NCBI GenBank assembly: GCA_007449985.2
Contig: VIIQ02000649.1
Location: forward strand, 682,001-746,000
Reading direction: 5' to 3'
Source of the DNA: Desmodesmus armatus
Lineage: Eukaryota > Chlorophyta > Chlorophyceae > Sphaeropleales > Scenedesmaceae
DNA length: 64,000 nt
How positions within the stretch are numbered: the stretch's first letter is position 1; each line of letters opens with the position of its first letter. This document shows positions 31,224 to 43,914 of the stretch, in pieces. The notes under the pieces are model-generated. The model worked only from the letters and a program-made list of their open reading frames with translations, did no database searches and was not told the origin of the DNA. The translations under genes and the position numbers were made by a program.

Positions 31224-34200
31224 TCAAAACAGCATGTAGGGTCGAATGCGCAGCTCCAGCACTGTGCCTGGCAGCCCCTTCAGCAGCTGCTGTGACAGCT
31301 TGGTGCCTGGCTCAGTGATCCAACTGTGGTCGGGACGCGGCTGCAACGACCCTGGGGCACCAGCAGCAGCAGCAGCAGCAGCAGGAGCCCCGTCTGCAGC
31401 TGCAGCATTGCCACCTTCACCGTCACCACCAGAAGGAGCAGCAGCATGACCACTTGCATTTGCGGGAGCAGCTGCAGCTGGCCCAGCAGCAGTAGCACTG
31501 CTGCTGCTGCTGCTACTGCTGCTGCCGCCGTCTGTCCCGCTCGCCTGCCCTGCCGCAGAGGTACTGCCTGCTGCTGCTGCTGCAGCGGCAGCGGCCCCAC
31601 CCTGCTGCTGCTGGTTGCCGTTAGTGGCTCTGCTGCTGCGTGGGCGTGTGGCTGTGTACTGTAGGTTGAGAGTGAGCCATGTGAGGCAAGGTAGGGTGAG
31701 CAGGCTGTCGCCTAGAGCCTCTAGCTCGGTTGCCTTGATGTGCTTTGCCTCAAGCTTGAGGTTCTTCACACGGTGACTGCAGGCACCCAGCGCTGTGGCA
31801 GCATCAAGGACCTGCACACAACATCGCAATGGGCCATCGCCTTCAGTCAAAATCTGATTACATGCACTGCATTACATGCACACCGGGTGTGAGCAGAAGA
31901 GGGGGTGGGGGGTGGGGGTGAGTGAGCCATATGAGGCAGGGCAGGGTGAGCAGGCTGCTGCCTAGAGCCTCGAGTTCTGCTGTCTTGATGTGCTTTGCTT
32001 CAAGCTTGAGGTTCTTCACACGGTGACCGCAGGCACCCAGCGCTGTAGCAGCATCCAGGACCTGCACACAGCAAAGTGATGCAATGGGTCGTTGCCCTTG
32101 AGGTGAAGTTGAAATGCATGCATGTTGTGTGGGTGCGGGTGGGGGTTGGGTGGGGGTGGGGTGGGGTGGGGTGGGGGGGGGGGGGGGGGGTGAGTGAGCC
32201 ATGTGAGGCAAGACAGGGTGAGCAGGCTGTCGCCTAGGGCCTTGAGCTCAGTTGCCATGATGTGCTTTGCCTCGAGCTTGAGGTTCTTCACACGGTGACC
32301 GCAGGCACCCAGCGCTGTGGCAGCATCAAGGACCTGCACACAACATCGCAATGCGCCATTGCCTTCTGTCAACATCTGATTGCATGCACTGCATTACATG
32401 CACACCGGGTATGAGCGGAAGAGGGGTTGCGGGGGGGGGGGGGGGGGGGGGGGGGGGGCTGAGTGAGCCATGAGCCATGTGAGGCAAGGTAGGGTGAGCA
32501 GGCTGTCGCCTAGGGCCTCTAGCTCGGTTGCCTTGATGTGCTTTGCCTCGAGCTTGAGGTTCTTCACACGGTGACCGCAGGCACCCAGCGCTGCGGCAGC
32601 ATCCAGGACCTGCATGCAGCATAAATGACCATGACCCTTCAAGTTTGGTACCAACATGCGCTAGACTTACGTATCCCACTGTTCAAGGTTTCAACGCGAG
32701 GTGGAGTGGCAGTGCAAGCTGGCCACACGCACAGCAGCAAGATACAAACCATAACTGGAAAGCGGGTCAGAGGCTCAACAACAGACTACGCCATGCACCC
32801 CGCACCCCATAGAGTGTCCAGTGCCCAATGCCCAAAGCCAGAAAACGAAAACAAAGCACGGGACTTACCCAAACACCCACCCCAAAAGATGCCTCATTTG
32901 CCGCAGGAAGCTCAAAACTGGAAACCCAACAATGTGGAAACCTACAACCTGGAAACCTTGCCCAAATGGTGTAGTAAGCCCCATTCCACCCACCTGGTTT
33001 GCATGTCCCTTGAGCATGAATTGGTTGAGACACCTCATGCCTGCCAGGGGGGACCAATCAACCTCCTGAGCCTCAAAAGTGACATCAGGAGTCTCGTACC
33101 GCCGCGTCAAATGCAGCTGCTGACCCTGCTGCTGCTGCTGCTGAGCGCCGGCGGCTGCGCCAGCACCCCTCCTGCTGCTGCTGCTGCTGGTGGCGCTGCG
33201 CCCGCTGCTGCTGCGTCTGCTGCTGGAGCAGCGCCGGCAGCGCCGGCGGCTGCATTGGCGTTCTGCTGCTGCTGTGGCGGTGCAAACTGCAGGATGGTTG
33301 TAGTAGTGACTGCTGCGTGCTTTATGGGCGAGGATACCGAGAAAGCTTTGAAGTCTGCAAGACAGAATAATATAATACGCGGCGGCAGCGGCGCAAGGCA
33401 ACGGCGACACCAAGCAGCAACACAGATGGCGAAACACACAACAACAGCAGTAGATGCTGAGTGGACTTCGAGGGGGCCGTGGGAAGCTGAGGGCATGCAG
33501 AGATTGCACGGGTGGCAGAGGTCACCATGTGCTGCTGTGCTGTGCTGTGCTGTCAGCACCGCGTTGTGTTGTGCTGTGAAGCCCCGTAAGAAGCTGCGCT
33601 GCTGTGTTGTCAGCTGTTGACTCCCGCTGTGCTATGTTACATTGCTGCGTTGCCATCCAATACCTGTGTGCTGTAAGATCACACCAAAAGCAAGAGGTGT
33701 ACATCCTAAGGCGGTCTGCCTAGCTGCCCCCCCCCCCCCCCCACACACACACACACACAACCTGCATGCATGCGTGCCTGCCTGCCTGCCCAGCTGCTGC
33801 ACACGACAGCAGGACGTGCATACCCCAGAGGACCCTGCCCCTACCTGTGAGTGTGAGCTTCTGCAGGTGTGGGCAGGTGTCTGCAATGACCTGCAGTGTG
33901 TCGGCCTCAAGGTACACATTCACCAGCTGCAGCGACACAAGGCTGGTGCACCTGCTGATATCAGGCAGCCTGAAAGCGCGTGCCGCCTTGCAGCGCTCGA
34001 TGCGCAGGTGCTGCAGCTTGGGGCAGGGCAGTGGCTTCTTGCTGCTCTTGAAGCCCACATTCACCAGCTGCAGCTGCAGCAGCCCTGGGGGCAGGTCCTC
34101 AGCTGCAACCTGTTGGGAACAGCACAGGCAAAGGGAGGAGGACACAGGGGGGGGCGGCAATTTGGACAAACCACTGTGACCCCAAGGGGAACAGCACAGC

Positions 34201-35103
34201 CACATCTGGCAGCACCAGTAGCACCACCAAAGGCAAAGTGGCACAGGGTAAGGAGGTGACGTCCAGCAAATCAGAACACTAACAAACTTTGACTTTCACC
34301 AGCTGCAGTTGCAGCAGCCCTAGCGGCAGGTCCTCAGCTGCTGCAACCTGTGATACAAACGCAAAAGGGAACAGCACAGGCAACAGGAGGACCACGCAGA
34401 GTGAAGGAGGGGTTCACATATCAAAGAACACAACAATCATCCTTAGTATTGCACACCCGTTGGAATGGTGATGCTGCAGGGCCCCATCCAAAAACATCGA
34501 GACATCGGATCTCATGTCAAGGTGACAAACATGTTGATCAGGGTGCCCGGGGGCGGCGGCGGGATAAAGGGGGGGGGGGGGAGATCAAATGGGGGGGGGT
34601 GTCTGGTAACCCACCTTGTGAGGGGCTATGAAGCCTCGGGGGTCACCCTGACCCCCAAACGGACCAAAAATGTCACCCATTGGCATATGCAAGTTCCCCA
34701 AGAGGTTGGCAAAGTTCAGGCCGCCACCACCAGCAGCTGGATCACCCATTGGGGGCCACAGCATCGCCTGCTGCTGCTGCTGTGCGGGCTGGTTGGGATT
34801 GGCGGCAGCTGCTGCTGCTGCTGCTGGGGCTGGTTGTTGCCCCCATCAGCGGGCCCTTGCACGCCCGCATTAGCTTGTTGCGCTGGCTGCATCAGTTGAT
34901 TGATCCACTGTTGAAAAGCATCCGGCTGCTGCTGCTGTTGCTGCTGCTGCTGTGCATTGCCACCGACGTCCCCAGCTCCTGCTGCTCCCGCTGCTGGTCC
35001 CGCTGCTGCCCCTCCCGCTGGGCCACCCTGCTGCTGTTGCTGCTGTCCTCCACCAAACAAGTTGGCTAGTGCAGCAGCAACGTCCCCTCCAATTGGAGCT
35101 GCT

Positions 35104-35136
<33 letters not shown>

Positions 35137-35217
35137 GGCAGTTGTTGTTGCTGCTGCCCTCCAGCAATTATGTTGGCCAGCGCAGCTGCGATTGGGTTCC
35201 CTTCCCCTGGAGCCGCA

Positions 35218-35248
<31 letters not shown>

Positions 35249-35584
35249 GCTGCTGCCCTCCCCCAAGCATGTTGGCCAGAGCAGCAGCTAGATCTCCACC
35301 CCCCAGCACAACAGGGGGACCGTTGTCCACCTGCATGATGCCCGCTGCCTGTATTTGCGGGAATGCACCTCCACCACCACCACCAGCAGCAGCGGCTGCG
35401 GCAACCCCACCAACACCTCCAGCAGCAGCACCACCAGCAGCAGCAGCACCAGGAGCAGCAGCAGCGGCTGCGCCACCAGCAGCAGCAGCACCAGCAGCGC
35501 CGCCAGCAGCAGCAGGAGCAGCAGGAACACCCAAGCCTGCCAGCATCTGCTGCATGAGTGCCTGCAAGCCCGGTGGCTGCACTC

Positions 35585-35633
<49 letters not shown>

Positions 35634-36791
35634 AGCCGCACCGGCAGCAGGAGGCTGTGGCCCAAGCAGCAGCTGCTGCAGCCAACCTCCATGTACACCA
35701 GCCCCCTGCTGCTGCTGCTGCTGCTGGCCGGCCGCACCAGCTGCCTGCCCACCCTGCTGCTGCTGCTGAGCTGCTGCCACCCCGCCACCAGCAGCACCAA
35801 CAGCAGCAGCACCTCCCCCAGCCTGTATCTGCAGGTTCAGCTGCAAAACCCCAAGCTGCACATTAGGCCCTGCCATCCCCATCCCCGCACCTCCCTGCCC
35901 TGCCCCGCCCAACTGGCCCCCAGCCCCAGCTCCTACCCCCTGCTGCTGCTGCTGCTGCTGGGGCCCAAAGGCATCCAGCATGTGTGGGGGCACCCCAAGT
36001 CCCATCCCAGGCCCGAAAGGCAGTCCGCCACCCCCAAACAGCAGCGGCCCGGCCCCAATGTCTGCAACATCAAAGTCGAAGGGGGCATCGCCGGGCCTTG
36101 CATGCATGAGCATGAGCTCCTTGAGATTGGGGTAGGCATCTCGGAGGGCGCGGTAGCCGCTGCGGGAAATGTGCACAACACCTAGCGGCGGCAGCAGTGG
36201 CAGCAAATGGCGGCAGCAGTGGCGGCAGCGGTGAAAGAAGCGGGGAAAGAAGTGGCAGCGGTGCAGCAGGAGCAGCAGCAGCAGCAGGCGCTTCAGCTTC
36301 AGGAAGCAAAAAAGGTAAGCAGGAAGGGGAGGAGGGTAGTGTCACCTGGGTGTCTATGCATGCCAGTGGTGTTGCGATACCAGTGTGTTTGTGACTGTAA
36401 TTTGTTGATGCACCAGGGCTTCCAATGCTTGCAGACCTTGTGAGGGTGCCTGTCCCTGCCGCCTGTCTCTGGCTGAACACAAAATAGTTGATCGTTCAAA
36501 CAGGCTACCAGCAAAGCTTCTATCGTCATACAAACAACTTCTTAAACACAATGCTGCGTGAACTGATTCGTTGCAAGATCTATGTCAACACACCCGCCCT
36601 AACATGTCTTGAGTAGATCAACTGGTTGCGGCTTGCTGCTAACTCGACACAAGCACCATCAGGACCTACCTGACAGTGCAAGGCAGGACAGCTCCGGCAA
36701 TGCAGGCCTATACCTCACCACAGCCTTGCTGCCACTGCTGCCGCCATTGCTGCCGCAGCCGCCACCATCGCTGCCACCCTCCCCCGCCGCA

Positions 36792-36832
<41 letters not shown>

Positions 36833-37365
36833 GACAAACAGGAAGTCTAAACCCTGCTCTGTGAGGGGTATCATAGGGGACAGCAGCTCCAGGGTTTTAA
36901 GTCCCTGGAGTTCTACCAAAGGGTCTAGGCAGGTGAGGTGTGCTGGCATGCCACCCTGTGGTACTGCTGCCCCCACTGCAAGCAGATCCTCCTGCAGCTC
37001 TGCAAGATCCTCTGCAATGTGAGCAGCAGCGACGTGCTGGTGCTGGTGCTGCTGCTGCTGCTGCCCGGCGGCTGCTGCGCCTGCTGCTGGGGGGTGAGGA
37101 CCGTCCTGGCCAGCTGCTGGCGCTGCTGCCGGTGCTGCTGGGCCGGCCACTTCACCCTCCCCTTGCTGCTGCTGCTGCTGCTGCTGAGGGACTGATCCGG
37201 GCTGACCAGCAGGAAGGGCCAAACCCTCATCATCATCACTTACAGAAGCTGCTGCTGCTGCTGCTGCAATATCTTCGGTGGCAGCTGCTGGTGGCCCAGC
37301 TGCCGTATCTACCTCAACCAAATCAGGCATGTCAGACGACGGCTCTCCTGCTTCATCATGATCAT

Positions 37366-37402
<37 letters not shown>

Positions 37403-38233
37403 TTCAGCGTCACCCAGATGACTGCTGCTGTTGTCACCCGCGTCGCTGCTGCTGCTGTCGTCACCGTCATCATCCTTTGCAGCTGCTGCTGCCGTTGCTG
37501 TCATGCTGCTGCTGATGTCAATTGGTGGCGCTGCTGCTGTTGTCGCCGTTGGTGGCACTGCTCCTGCTCCTGCTGCTGTTGACGCTGCTGCTGGTGCCAC
37601 TGCTGCTCCTGCTGCTGGCGCTGCTGCTGGTGGTGCAGGTATTGCTCCTGCTGGCGCTGCCGGTTCAGCTGCTGCTGCCTCCCCATCTGACCCTGATGAG
37701 AACAGCTCATCAGGTAAATCCTCAATCATGAAAGAAGTCAGGGACTGCCGCCGCTGCTGCAGCTGGCGCCGCTGCTGCTGCCGCAAGGATACTCGCTCCC
37801 GCAGCTGTGCCCCTGACAACCGCCTGCTGCTGCCGCTGCTGCTGCCGGCACCGCTGTCGCTGCTGCTGGTCCTCCGCACAATGCGCTGCTGCCTGCCTGG
37901 TGCTGCTGCTGCTGCTGCTGCAGGTGGCTGCTGTGATGCCTGTGGCTTGTTGCCAGTGGCGGAATTACTGCCCCTTCTTCCGAATGTACTGGCCTGCCCC
38001 CTGCTGCTGCTGCCGCCGCCGCCGCTGCTGTCGACGTTGCTGGGTGCATTGGTGTCAGCGATGTTTTGGTCTTGCTGCTTGCTGCTGGATGCTGCTGTCC
38101 TTGCATGTCTGCTGCTGCTGCTGCTACTGCCAGCCGCTGCGCCGCTAGTGCTGCTGCCACCCCTGCGTGGAGGTGGCAGGCCGGTCCTGAGGCCTGCAGG
38201 CCTGAATCCACCACCAGCAGCAGCAGGGATGGG

Positions 38234-38264
<31 letters not shown>

Positions 38265-41200
38265 TGTCGGTTGCCTTGGCTGCTGCTGGCACTGCCCTGA
38301 GATCCCCCTGCATGCCCGGAGGCTGCTGCTGCCGCTGCTGCTGCTGCTGAAGATGATGATGAGCTGTGCGCAGCAGCAGGGCCTGCATTGGTGCTGGCTG
38401 CTGGAGCCGCAGCAGCATTAGCAGCAGCCTGCTGCTGTTGCTGTGCTGCTGCTGCTGCTTGACCCCCCGGCTGCTGCTGCTGCTGTTGTGGTGCTGCCAT
38501 GCCCAATCCCTGCAATACTTGGTTCAGCACGTCTGCCAGGTTGTTGCCCTCAAACTGCAACACAACCTGGCCCATCTGCTGCCCACCTGGCCCACCACCA
38601 GCCTGGCCCTGCTGTGGCTGCCCACCTGGCCCACCCAGGTGGATGTGCATGTGAGGCATGCCACCACCACCCAGGCCCCCACCTGGCCCACCTGCTGCCG
38701 GGGGGTTCTGCTGCCCACCTGGCCCACCCGCTGCTGCTGCTGCTGCTGGAGCCACACCTGGCCCACCTGCTGCTGCTGCACCTCCCCCTCCAGCACCAGC
38801 AGCACCGCCAGCAGCAGCAGCAGCAGCAGCACCTGGCCCAGCAAACAGGTTCAGACCAGCCGGCAAAGCAGCAGCAAAAGCCTGAGGGCCCAGAGGGTCC
38901 CAGGGCCCCCCTAGGGGGTCACCACCCCCGCTGCCTCCATTGCTGCTCCTGCCTGTAGCCCCTCTGTCACATTGGATGGCTGTAGCATGAGCTTGAGGCG
39001 AGTGACTTGAGTGAGGGCTGCTACAGCCGCCACCTGGTCACTCTCAGGCTCAACGACCAACTCCAGGGACTTGAGCTTAGGGAGGGCTGTTGACAGGGAC
39101 TCTCCTGCGAATGAGGTGGGTAGCGGTTGGGTGTGGTGGGGAGACAGCAGGTGCCAGATAAGTCAGCATGTGTAGGCAGCAGAGGCTTACAGCCGGCCAA
39201 AGGCAGAAACAATCGGCCCATTTTGGGTCGGAAGGTTGTTGTTGAAGGGGGGCGGCTGCTACAGCCGCCACCTGGTCACTCTCAGGCTCGACGACCATCT
39301 CCAGAGACTTGAGCTTTGGGAGGGCGCCTGACAGGGACTCCCCTGCGCAAAGAAAGGTCACACATAGAGTGACAACTGTGACGTCTGGTGTGATATCATC
39401 AACTTGTTTCAATAAGAGTCAGCAAAGATTAGCTCTAGAAACTTGAGCTTAGGGAGGGCAGTTGTCAGGGACTCCCCTGTGGAATGAAGGGGAAAACATT
39501 GAGCAAGGGCTTGATATTGGCGTGACTATCACTATCGTATTGTTCACTATGAATATCAGCCAAATTGAGAGTACCCTTTCCCTGAAATCCATAAGCATTA
39601 CCCCAGTACATGGCACCTGTTGCTGGGCAATGTGCTGGTCACCTGTTGCTGCACACCTGCTGACGTGTATTGATCCTCCCCCCCCCCCTCCGCGTTGCTA
39701 CACCCCACCCACAAACAATCATGCCCCCGCCCCAAGGGTACTGCCCCCTGCCCACTTCTGTACTTGCCGCACCTGTTGCTGCGCCCCTGCTGAACTTGAT
39801 TGGGCTGTAGCCCACCAGCTGCAGCTCCTGAAGCTTCGTAAACCTCATAAGCACCCCCCCCCTAGAGGTACACAGCACCGTGCTGTTCACTTGTTGCTGC
39901 ACCCTACTAAATAACACACACCCTTGTTCCCCCCCCCCCCCACACACACAAACCAACATGCCCCCCCCCCCCCCTCCCTCGGGAAACTTTCGCTTCTGTA
40001 CTTGCCGCACCTGTTGCTGCGCCTCTGCTGAACTTGATAGGGCTGTAGCCCACCAGCTGCAGCTCCTGAAGCTTGGCCAGCTTGCTGATGGGGGCCAGGT
40101 CGTGCCACAGAGCGAGGGGGGTGTTGAGACCAGGGAACAACCGCAACACCTCCAGGCCTGCAGAGAACAGAGAAGGGAGGTAGAGGCCGTGCACATATGA
40201 ACACAAGGTTTGCAACTTGCTCTTTTCTAGTCTGTGGTGCCTGTTGTATGAGAGCAATGCACACGCACGGCAAGGCCACACCAGCAATTGTACTTTGCTG
40301 TGTACTTTATCTTGTACTTCAATGTAGTCTGTGGTAAGTCCAGATGATGCACTACACTGCACTTGAATGGACTGTAGGGCATTGCACTGAACTGAACTGT
40401 GATGCATGTGCGTTGTACACATGAGTTGCATCGAGCAAGTACATACAGTATCATGATGACGATGATGGTGCGTGTGTTGTCGTGCTGTGCTGGGCCTCAC
40501 TTACTCTTGAAGCTGGCCAGCAGTGCAGCAGCCTCCTCATCCCAAGTGCCAGTCTGCTGCAGCAGCAGCTGCCGGAAGCGCTTGTTAGCACCTGACGGGA
40601 CACAACAGCAGCAGCAGCAGCAGGAACAGCAAGTGACGCATTGTGGCCAGTACAACAAACCTCTCATTACAACACAGCACGGTGTGGTATGATATATAGT
40701 GCCTTGGGCCACTACAATACCCTGGCTATGGTGAGTGCAACCCCTCATTTACCAGACCGCACAACTGCAATGCCTGCAAGGCCACAATCACCCCCTTGCT
40801 CACCGGAATCTATGAGGGCCTCCAGCAGCTCTTTGGATGGCAGGCTGAAGGACAGCAGCGTGGGCACCACCTGGAAGTGAGGCAAGGGGGGAAGGGAGGG
40901 GGGGGGGGGGGGAAGGGGGGCGCGCTGATTGTGAGTGGGGGTGTAAGTCATGACTGAGTGTGAATGTCGGAAAAGACTTGCACTGCTGGAATGCTGAAGG
41001 AGCGTGCATTGCAGGGTGCGGTGGGCAAGAGTGACTGAGTGCAAGTGCCTGTCACTGGTTGGTGGGCTAACTGCAGTTTGCAACCAAAGGTGGGCATGTG
41101 AGACATGCACGGGGCAGGGGGTTGCAGAACAGCAAGTATGTGTGTAGCCTGACTCGACAATGTTCCAGCCCAACCCCAAAACAACAAGACAGCTTTCCCA

Positions 41201-43914
41201 CCATGCGCCAAAGACACACACGCGAAAGGGAGGGACCCAGCATCGACCTGCCCAAAAAGCTTCACATGCATCGTACATGCCTCCATGCAAGCATGCCAGC
41301 CACGCGCACCCCAATGCACCCACCTGCTGTGCGTGCTCTGGTCCGTGTGGCAGGGGGGTGCAGTGCAGCCAGCATGGGTGAAACCTGAGTCTAGGAAAGT
41401 GCCAGCCTATCCCCGAAATGCCAGACAACTCCCCACCATGCCCGGAAGACACATTTGCGGAAGATATCATGGTCCCGCGCCCAACTGGCCTTCCCTAAAA
41501 AGGCTTCATCATGCACGCATGCCAGCCACGCGCACCCAGATGCACCCACCTGCTGTGCGTGTTCTGGTCCGTGCCCGCTGCTGTGTGGGCTGATGGGTGG
41601 CACCAACATGAGGGAGTGAAGGGCAGGCAGCTGGGCCAGTCTATCCCAGGCCACCTCCCCACCATGGACCAGGTTCAGCTCCAGGAATTCCAGGCCTGCA
41701 TTCCAGAAGGGGGGGGGGTGCGCAGTGGGTATGCTGCATGCTGTGCAAATCAGTCATACGCGATGCCGGGGCGTTGTGCCTGCTGGCCAGCTGGCCAGCT
41801 GGCATGTCATGCTGCTCTGCTGCTGACACAGCATGTCACTGTTCTGTGCTGTCTGCATGTTCTGCAGACCACTGTGTCAGCTAGTGGCCATCGTATCATC
41901 ATCAAGGTTGGGAGGGCAGCCCAACCACACGCTTGACACCCCCCCCCCCCCGTAAAACGCTCACCTGTGAGTTTTGCAGCCACGGCCTCATGCTGTGTGA
42001 TGATGTCGGGGTCTGACAGCCGCAGACTGGTCAGGCGGGGGGCCAACTCAGTGAGACCCTGCACGCCACACGCAGAACACCAACTGATTTACCAGCTATA
42101 GCTGCTCGCCTTGTCTGTTGCCCAGGCTGTCCCTAGAGTTCATTGACTCACGACACCCCCCCCCCCCACACACACACACACTAGTAGGACACCCCCCCCC
42201 ACACACACACACACTAGTAGGACAGGCTTAGTGAGCTTGCATGTATCCAAGTACTCCCTCTGTCGACACACACATTGCTTGCATGTGACTCGCATGTACT
42301 CCATATGTTGAACACACACACAAAACCACAGTGTTGAGCACTGGCCGGCTGAGTTGCTGTGGTAAGACACACTCCCACGCCCTCACAGAACCTATGTGCG
42401 TGCCCACCTCTATGTAGCTGCTCTTCCACTTGCCCTTCAGGTCCAGCAGCCCAGGCCTCTCCCTGGAGGTCAGTGACTCGTTGTACACATACAGCGTCGG
42501 CAGCTTCTGGCTGGGCCTGTGCCACGGCAGCAGTGAACCAGCAACGCGTGAGGGCGTGAGGGCGTGTTTGCAAGGATGGCGTCCAAGCTGCAACCCGCAA
42601 GGGCGTGTTTGCATGCATTTGAGCGGCTGCCACCAAGTGAAGTGCCACCCGAGCCTGCACTGAACTTCCTCTGTGTCTGATGCGCAGGTTAGCCTCTGCA
42701 GTCAACACGATAGCATCTGACTTTGACACAGAGAAGGGTTTGGGAAGGGAACCGGGGGCTCATAGGGAACCAGCAGACATTACGCCAGTCAGTCAGAGGC
42801 TGCTGGAGGCCCAGCTTGGCAGACTGGTGCAGTGACAATCTGCCAACTAGCAGCAGGCCACGGCACTGCAGGCAGCACTGCCAACACAGCCCAGCAGGTG
42901 CAACCCTTTGAGTGCTTATCGTATTCAGTAGGTAGGTTGGTGTAAGAATAGGTGGGTTGGTCTAGAAGTAGTTTAGCCCCTCACCTGTGCTGCGCCAGCA
43001 CCTGCATCAGCTGTAGCATGTCTTCGCTGTCATACGGCCGTGGCTGCTCCACCTCAATCTCTGGCCGTGAGGTAGCATTCCCGTCTGCTGTGCTGGCCCC
43101 TCCTGCAGCGCCGTTTCCTGCAGCGCCGTTTCCTGCAGCGCCGTTTCCTGCAGCTGCGTCCTGCATGCCCTGCCCTGCCCATGGCATCAACATGCCATGC
43201 AGCGCATGCGGCATGTTGGGCCAATGTGCCGGGGTGGTAAACTTGCGGCGCAGGGGCCCGATGGCAATGTCGACTGCATCTGCTGTAGCCATGCGCTCCA
43301 GGGCACGGGCTACTGCTGCGGGCCCTGCTGTCTTTATTAGCCCTGGGGTAAGGCATAGGGAGGTGATCGAGGCTGATATGCCTTCGCACCAGCTGCTGCA
43401 GACCAGGCGTGCTGAGAGGCAGGAGCTGATGTCCAAAGCACGCCCGACAGCCTGCGGATTGACGGGATAGCGAGCAGCAAGGTGAGGGAGGTAGCAGCTA
43501 GAGAGGGAATGGCAGTAGCAGCAGACAGATGTGCGGCTGGCTCTTGTATGCATTTTGCTGCATGGCCGGGCCACAGGGCGTCGGTGCAGGCAGAGACGTG
43601 GCTGTCGCAACTGAACGATGATTTATCTTGACGTTGCTGCCTGAGGAGCTTCCTGCCTTGGCTGCTGCTGCCAGACAGGGTGACAATGCTGTTGCAGGTG
43701 TGGGCTGTGCAGCATGGCTACTGTCCGCTCGTCAATCCACCAATTGCTTGCCCAACACAGCCCCTATCCAAGACTGTTAAACGCCCAACAAAGCCCCATC
43801 TTTGGACCATGATGCACTGTCTCCTGGATGACATGACTGGTGCTGCTGCTTTACCTTGAGGGCTGGATCAGGAAGCTCATCCCACCGGCGCTCGAGATCG
43901 TTTACAATAACCAT
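31224..43914 (-). CDS. Giant F-box / leucine-rich-repeat protein with polyQ/polyA tracts
   Basis: Fourteen minus-strand exons: 43914-43855, 43451-42985, 42516-42408, 42058-41965, 41695-41550, 40870-40804, 40591-40505, 40157-40011, 39104-~38971, 38881-36670, 36181-34615, 34109-33845, 33286-32994, 31811-31224; about 2080 residues. The N-terminus is F-box-like (WDELPDPALK..LDISSCLSARLVCSSWCEGI), split by intron 1, so it is probably an SCF ubiquitin-ligase substrate receptor. Leucine-rich repeats are scattered: LAPRLTSLRLSDPDI, LEFLELNL, LAKLQELQLVGY, LPKLKSLELVVEPES, YPNLKELMLM, CPKLQHLRIERC, CPHLQKLTLTG, VKNLKLEAKHIKATELEALG. Two huge exons are dominated by Gln, Ala, Gly and Ser runs from CAG/GCA repeats. 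Exon 11 (36181-34615) has a frame slip near 34800-34830, and the 39104/38881 junction is uncertain (a short ~90-base intron is assumed). Exon edges are repeatedly echoed in introns. Confidence 0.82.
31925..32611 (-). repeat. Three echoes of the 5' edge of the last F-box exon
   Basis: The exon start encoding VLDAATALGACGHRVKNLKL..LTLPCLTWLT recurs with its acceptor at ~32611-32470, 32338-32197 and 32064-31925, upstream (coding sense) of the true exon start 31811; spacing is about 273, 274 and 250. Every copy stops at the same codon (TWLTH or TWLMAHS) and runs into a C tract on the coding strand (a G run of ~29 at 32430-32458); no donor follows. Confidence 0.88.
34292..34349 (-). repeat. Echo of the 5' edge of F-box exon 34109-33845
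   Basis: Acceptor plus VAAAEDLPLGLLQLQLVKVK duplicates VAAEDLPPGLLQLQLVNVG, about 240 bases upstream in coding sense. The copy ends without a donor. Confidence 0.8.
34920..38870 (-). repeat. Coding CAG/GCA (CTG on plus) microsatellite-rich region
   Basis: Dozens of CTG runs, the longest about 17 triplets at 35586-35632, give alternating polyGln and polyAla/polySer blocks in exons 10 and 11 of the F-box gene. Because every frame of CTG/CAG repeats is open, long spurious open frames occur on both strands here. Confidence 0.9.
39254..39482 (-). repeat. Two echoes of the 5' edge of F-box exon 39104-38971
   Basis: Copies of GGGAGTCCCTGxCAxxxGCC..CTCAAGTxTCTxGAG with acceptors lie at 39345-39254 and 39482-39430, upstream in coding sense. 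The nearer copy extends to VEPESDQVAAVAAA before breaking. Confidence 0.85.
39763..39900 (-). repeat. Echo of the 3' edge of F-box exon 40157-40011
   Basis: CTTGCCGCACCTGTTGCTGC..TGAACTTGATTGGGCTGTAGCCCACCAGCTGCAGC duplicates 40001-40075 downstream in coding sense, including the donor GTGCGG; it ends at a C run (39856-39864). Fainter CACCTGTTGCTG copies occur near 39615-39655. Confidence 0.85.
41160..41490 (-). repeat. Two echoes of the 3' edge of F-box exon 41695-41550
   Basis: ATGCCAGCCACGCGCACCCC..ATGCACCCACCTGCTGTGCGTG and the following exon end recur about 225 bases apart (41290-41490, and a more decayed copy from about 41160), downstream of the true exon in coding sense. Confidence 0.75.

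Noticed and set aside
31925..32611. Reading the three extra LRR segments as genuine internal exons
   Set aside because: Each has an acceptor but runs into a poly-C tract and frame decay with no donor; only the copy at 31811 continues to a sensible end.
34957..38914. Long plus-strand open frames rich in Leu, Cys or Pro
   Set aside because: They are antisense reading of CAG/CTG repeats, which are open in all frames; the minus strand carries the LRR and splice signals.
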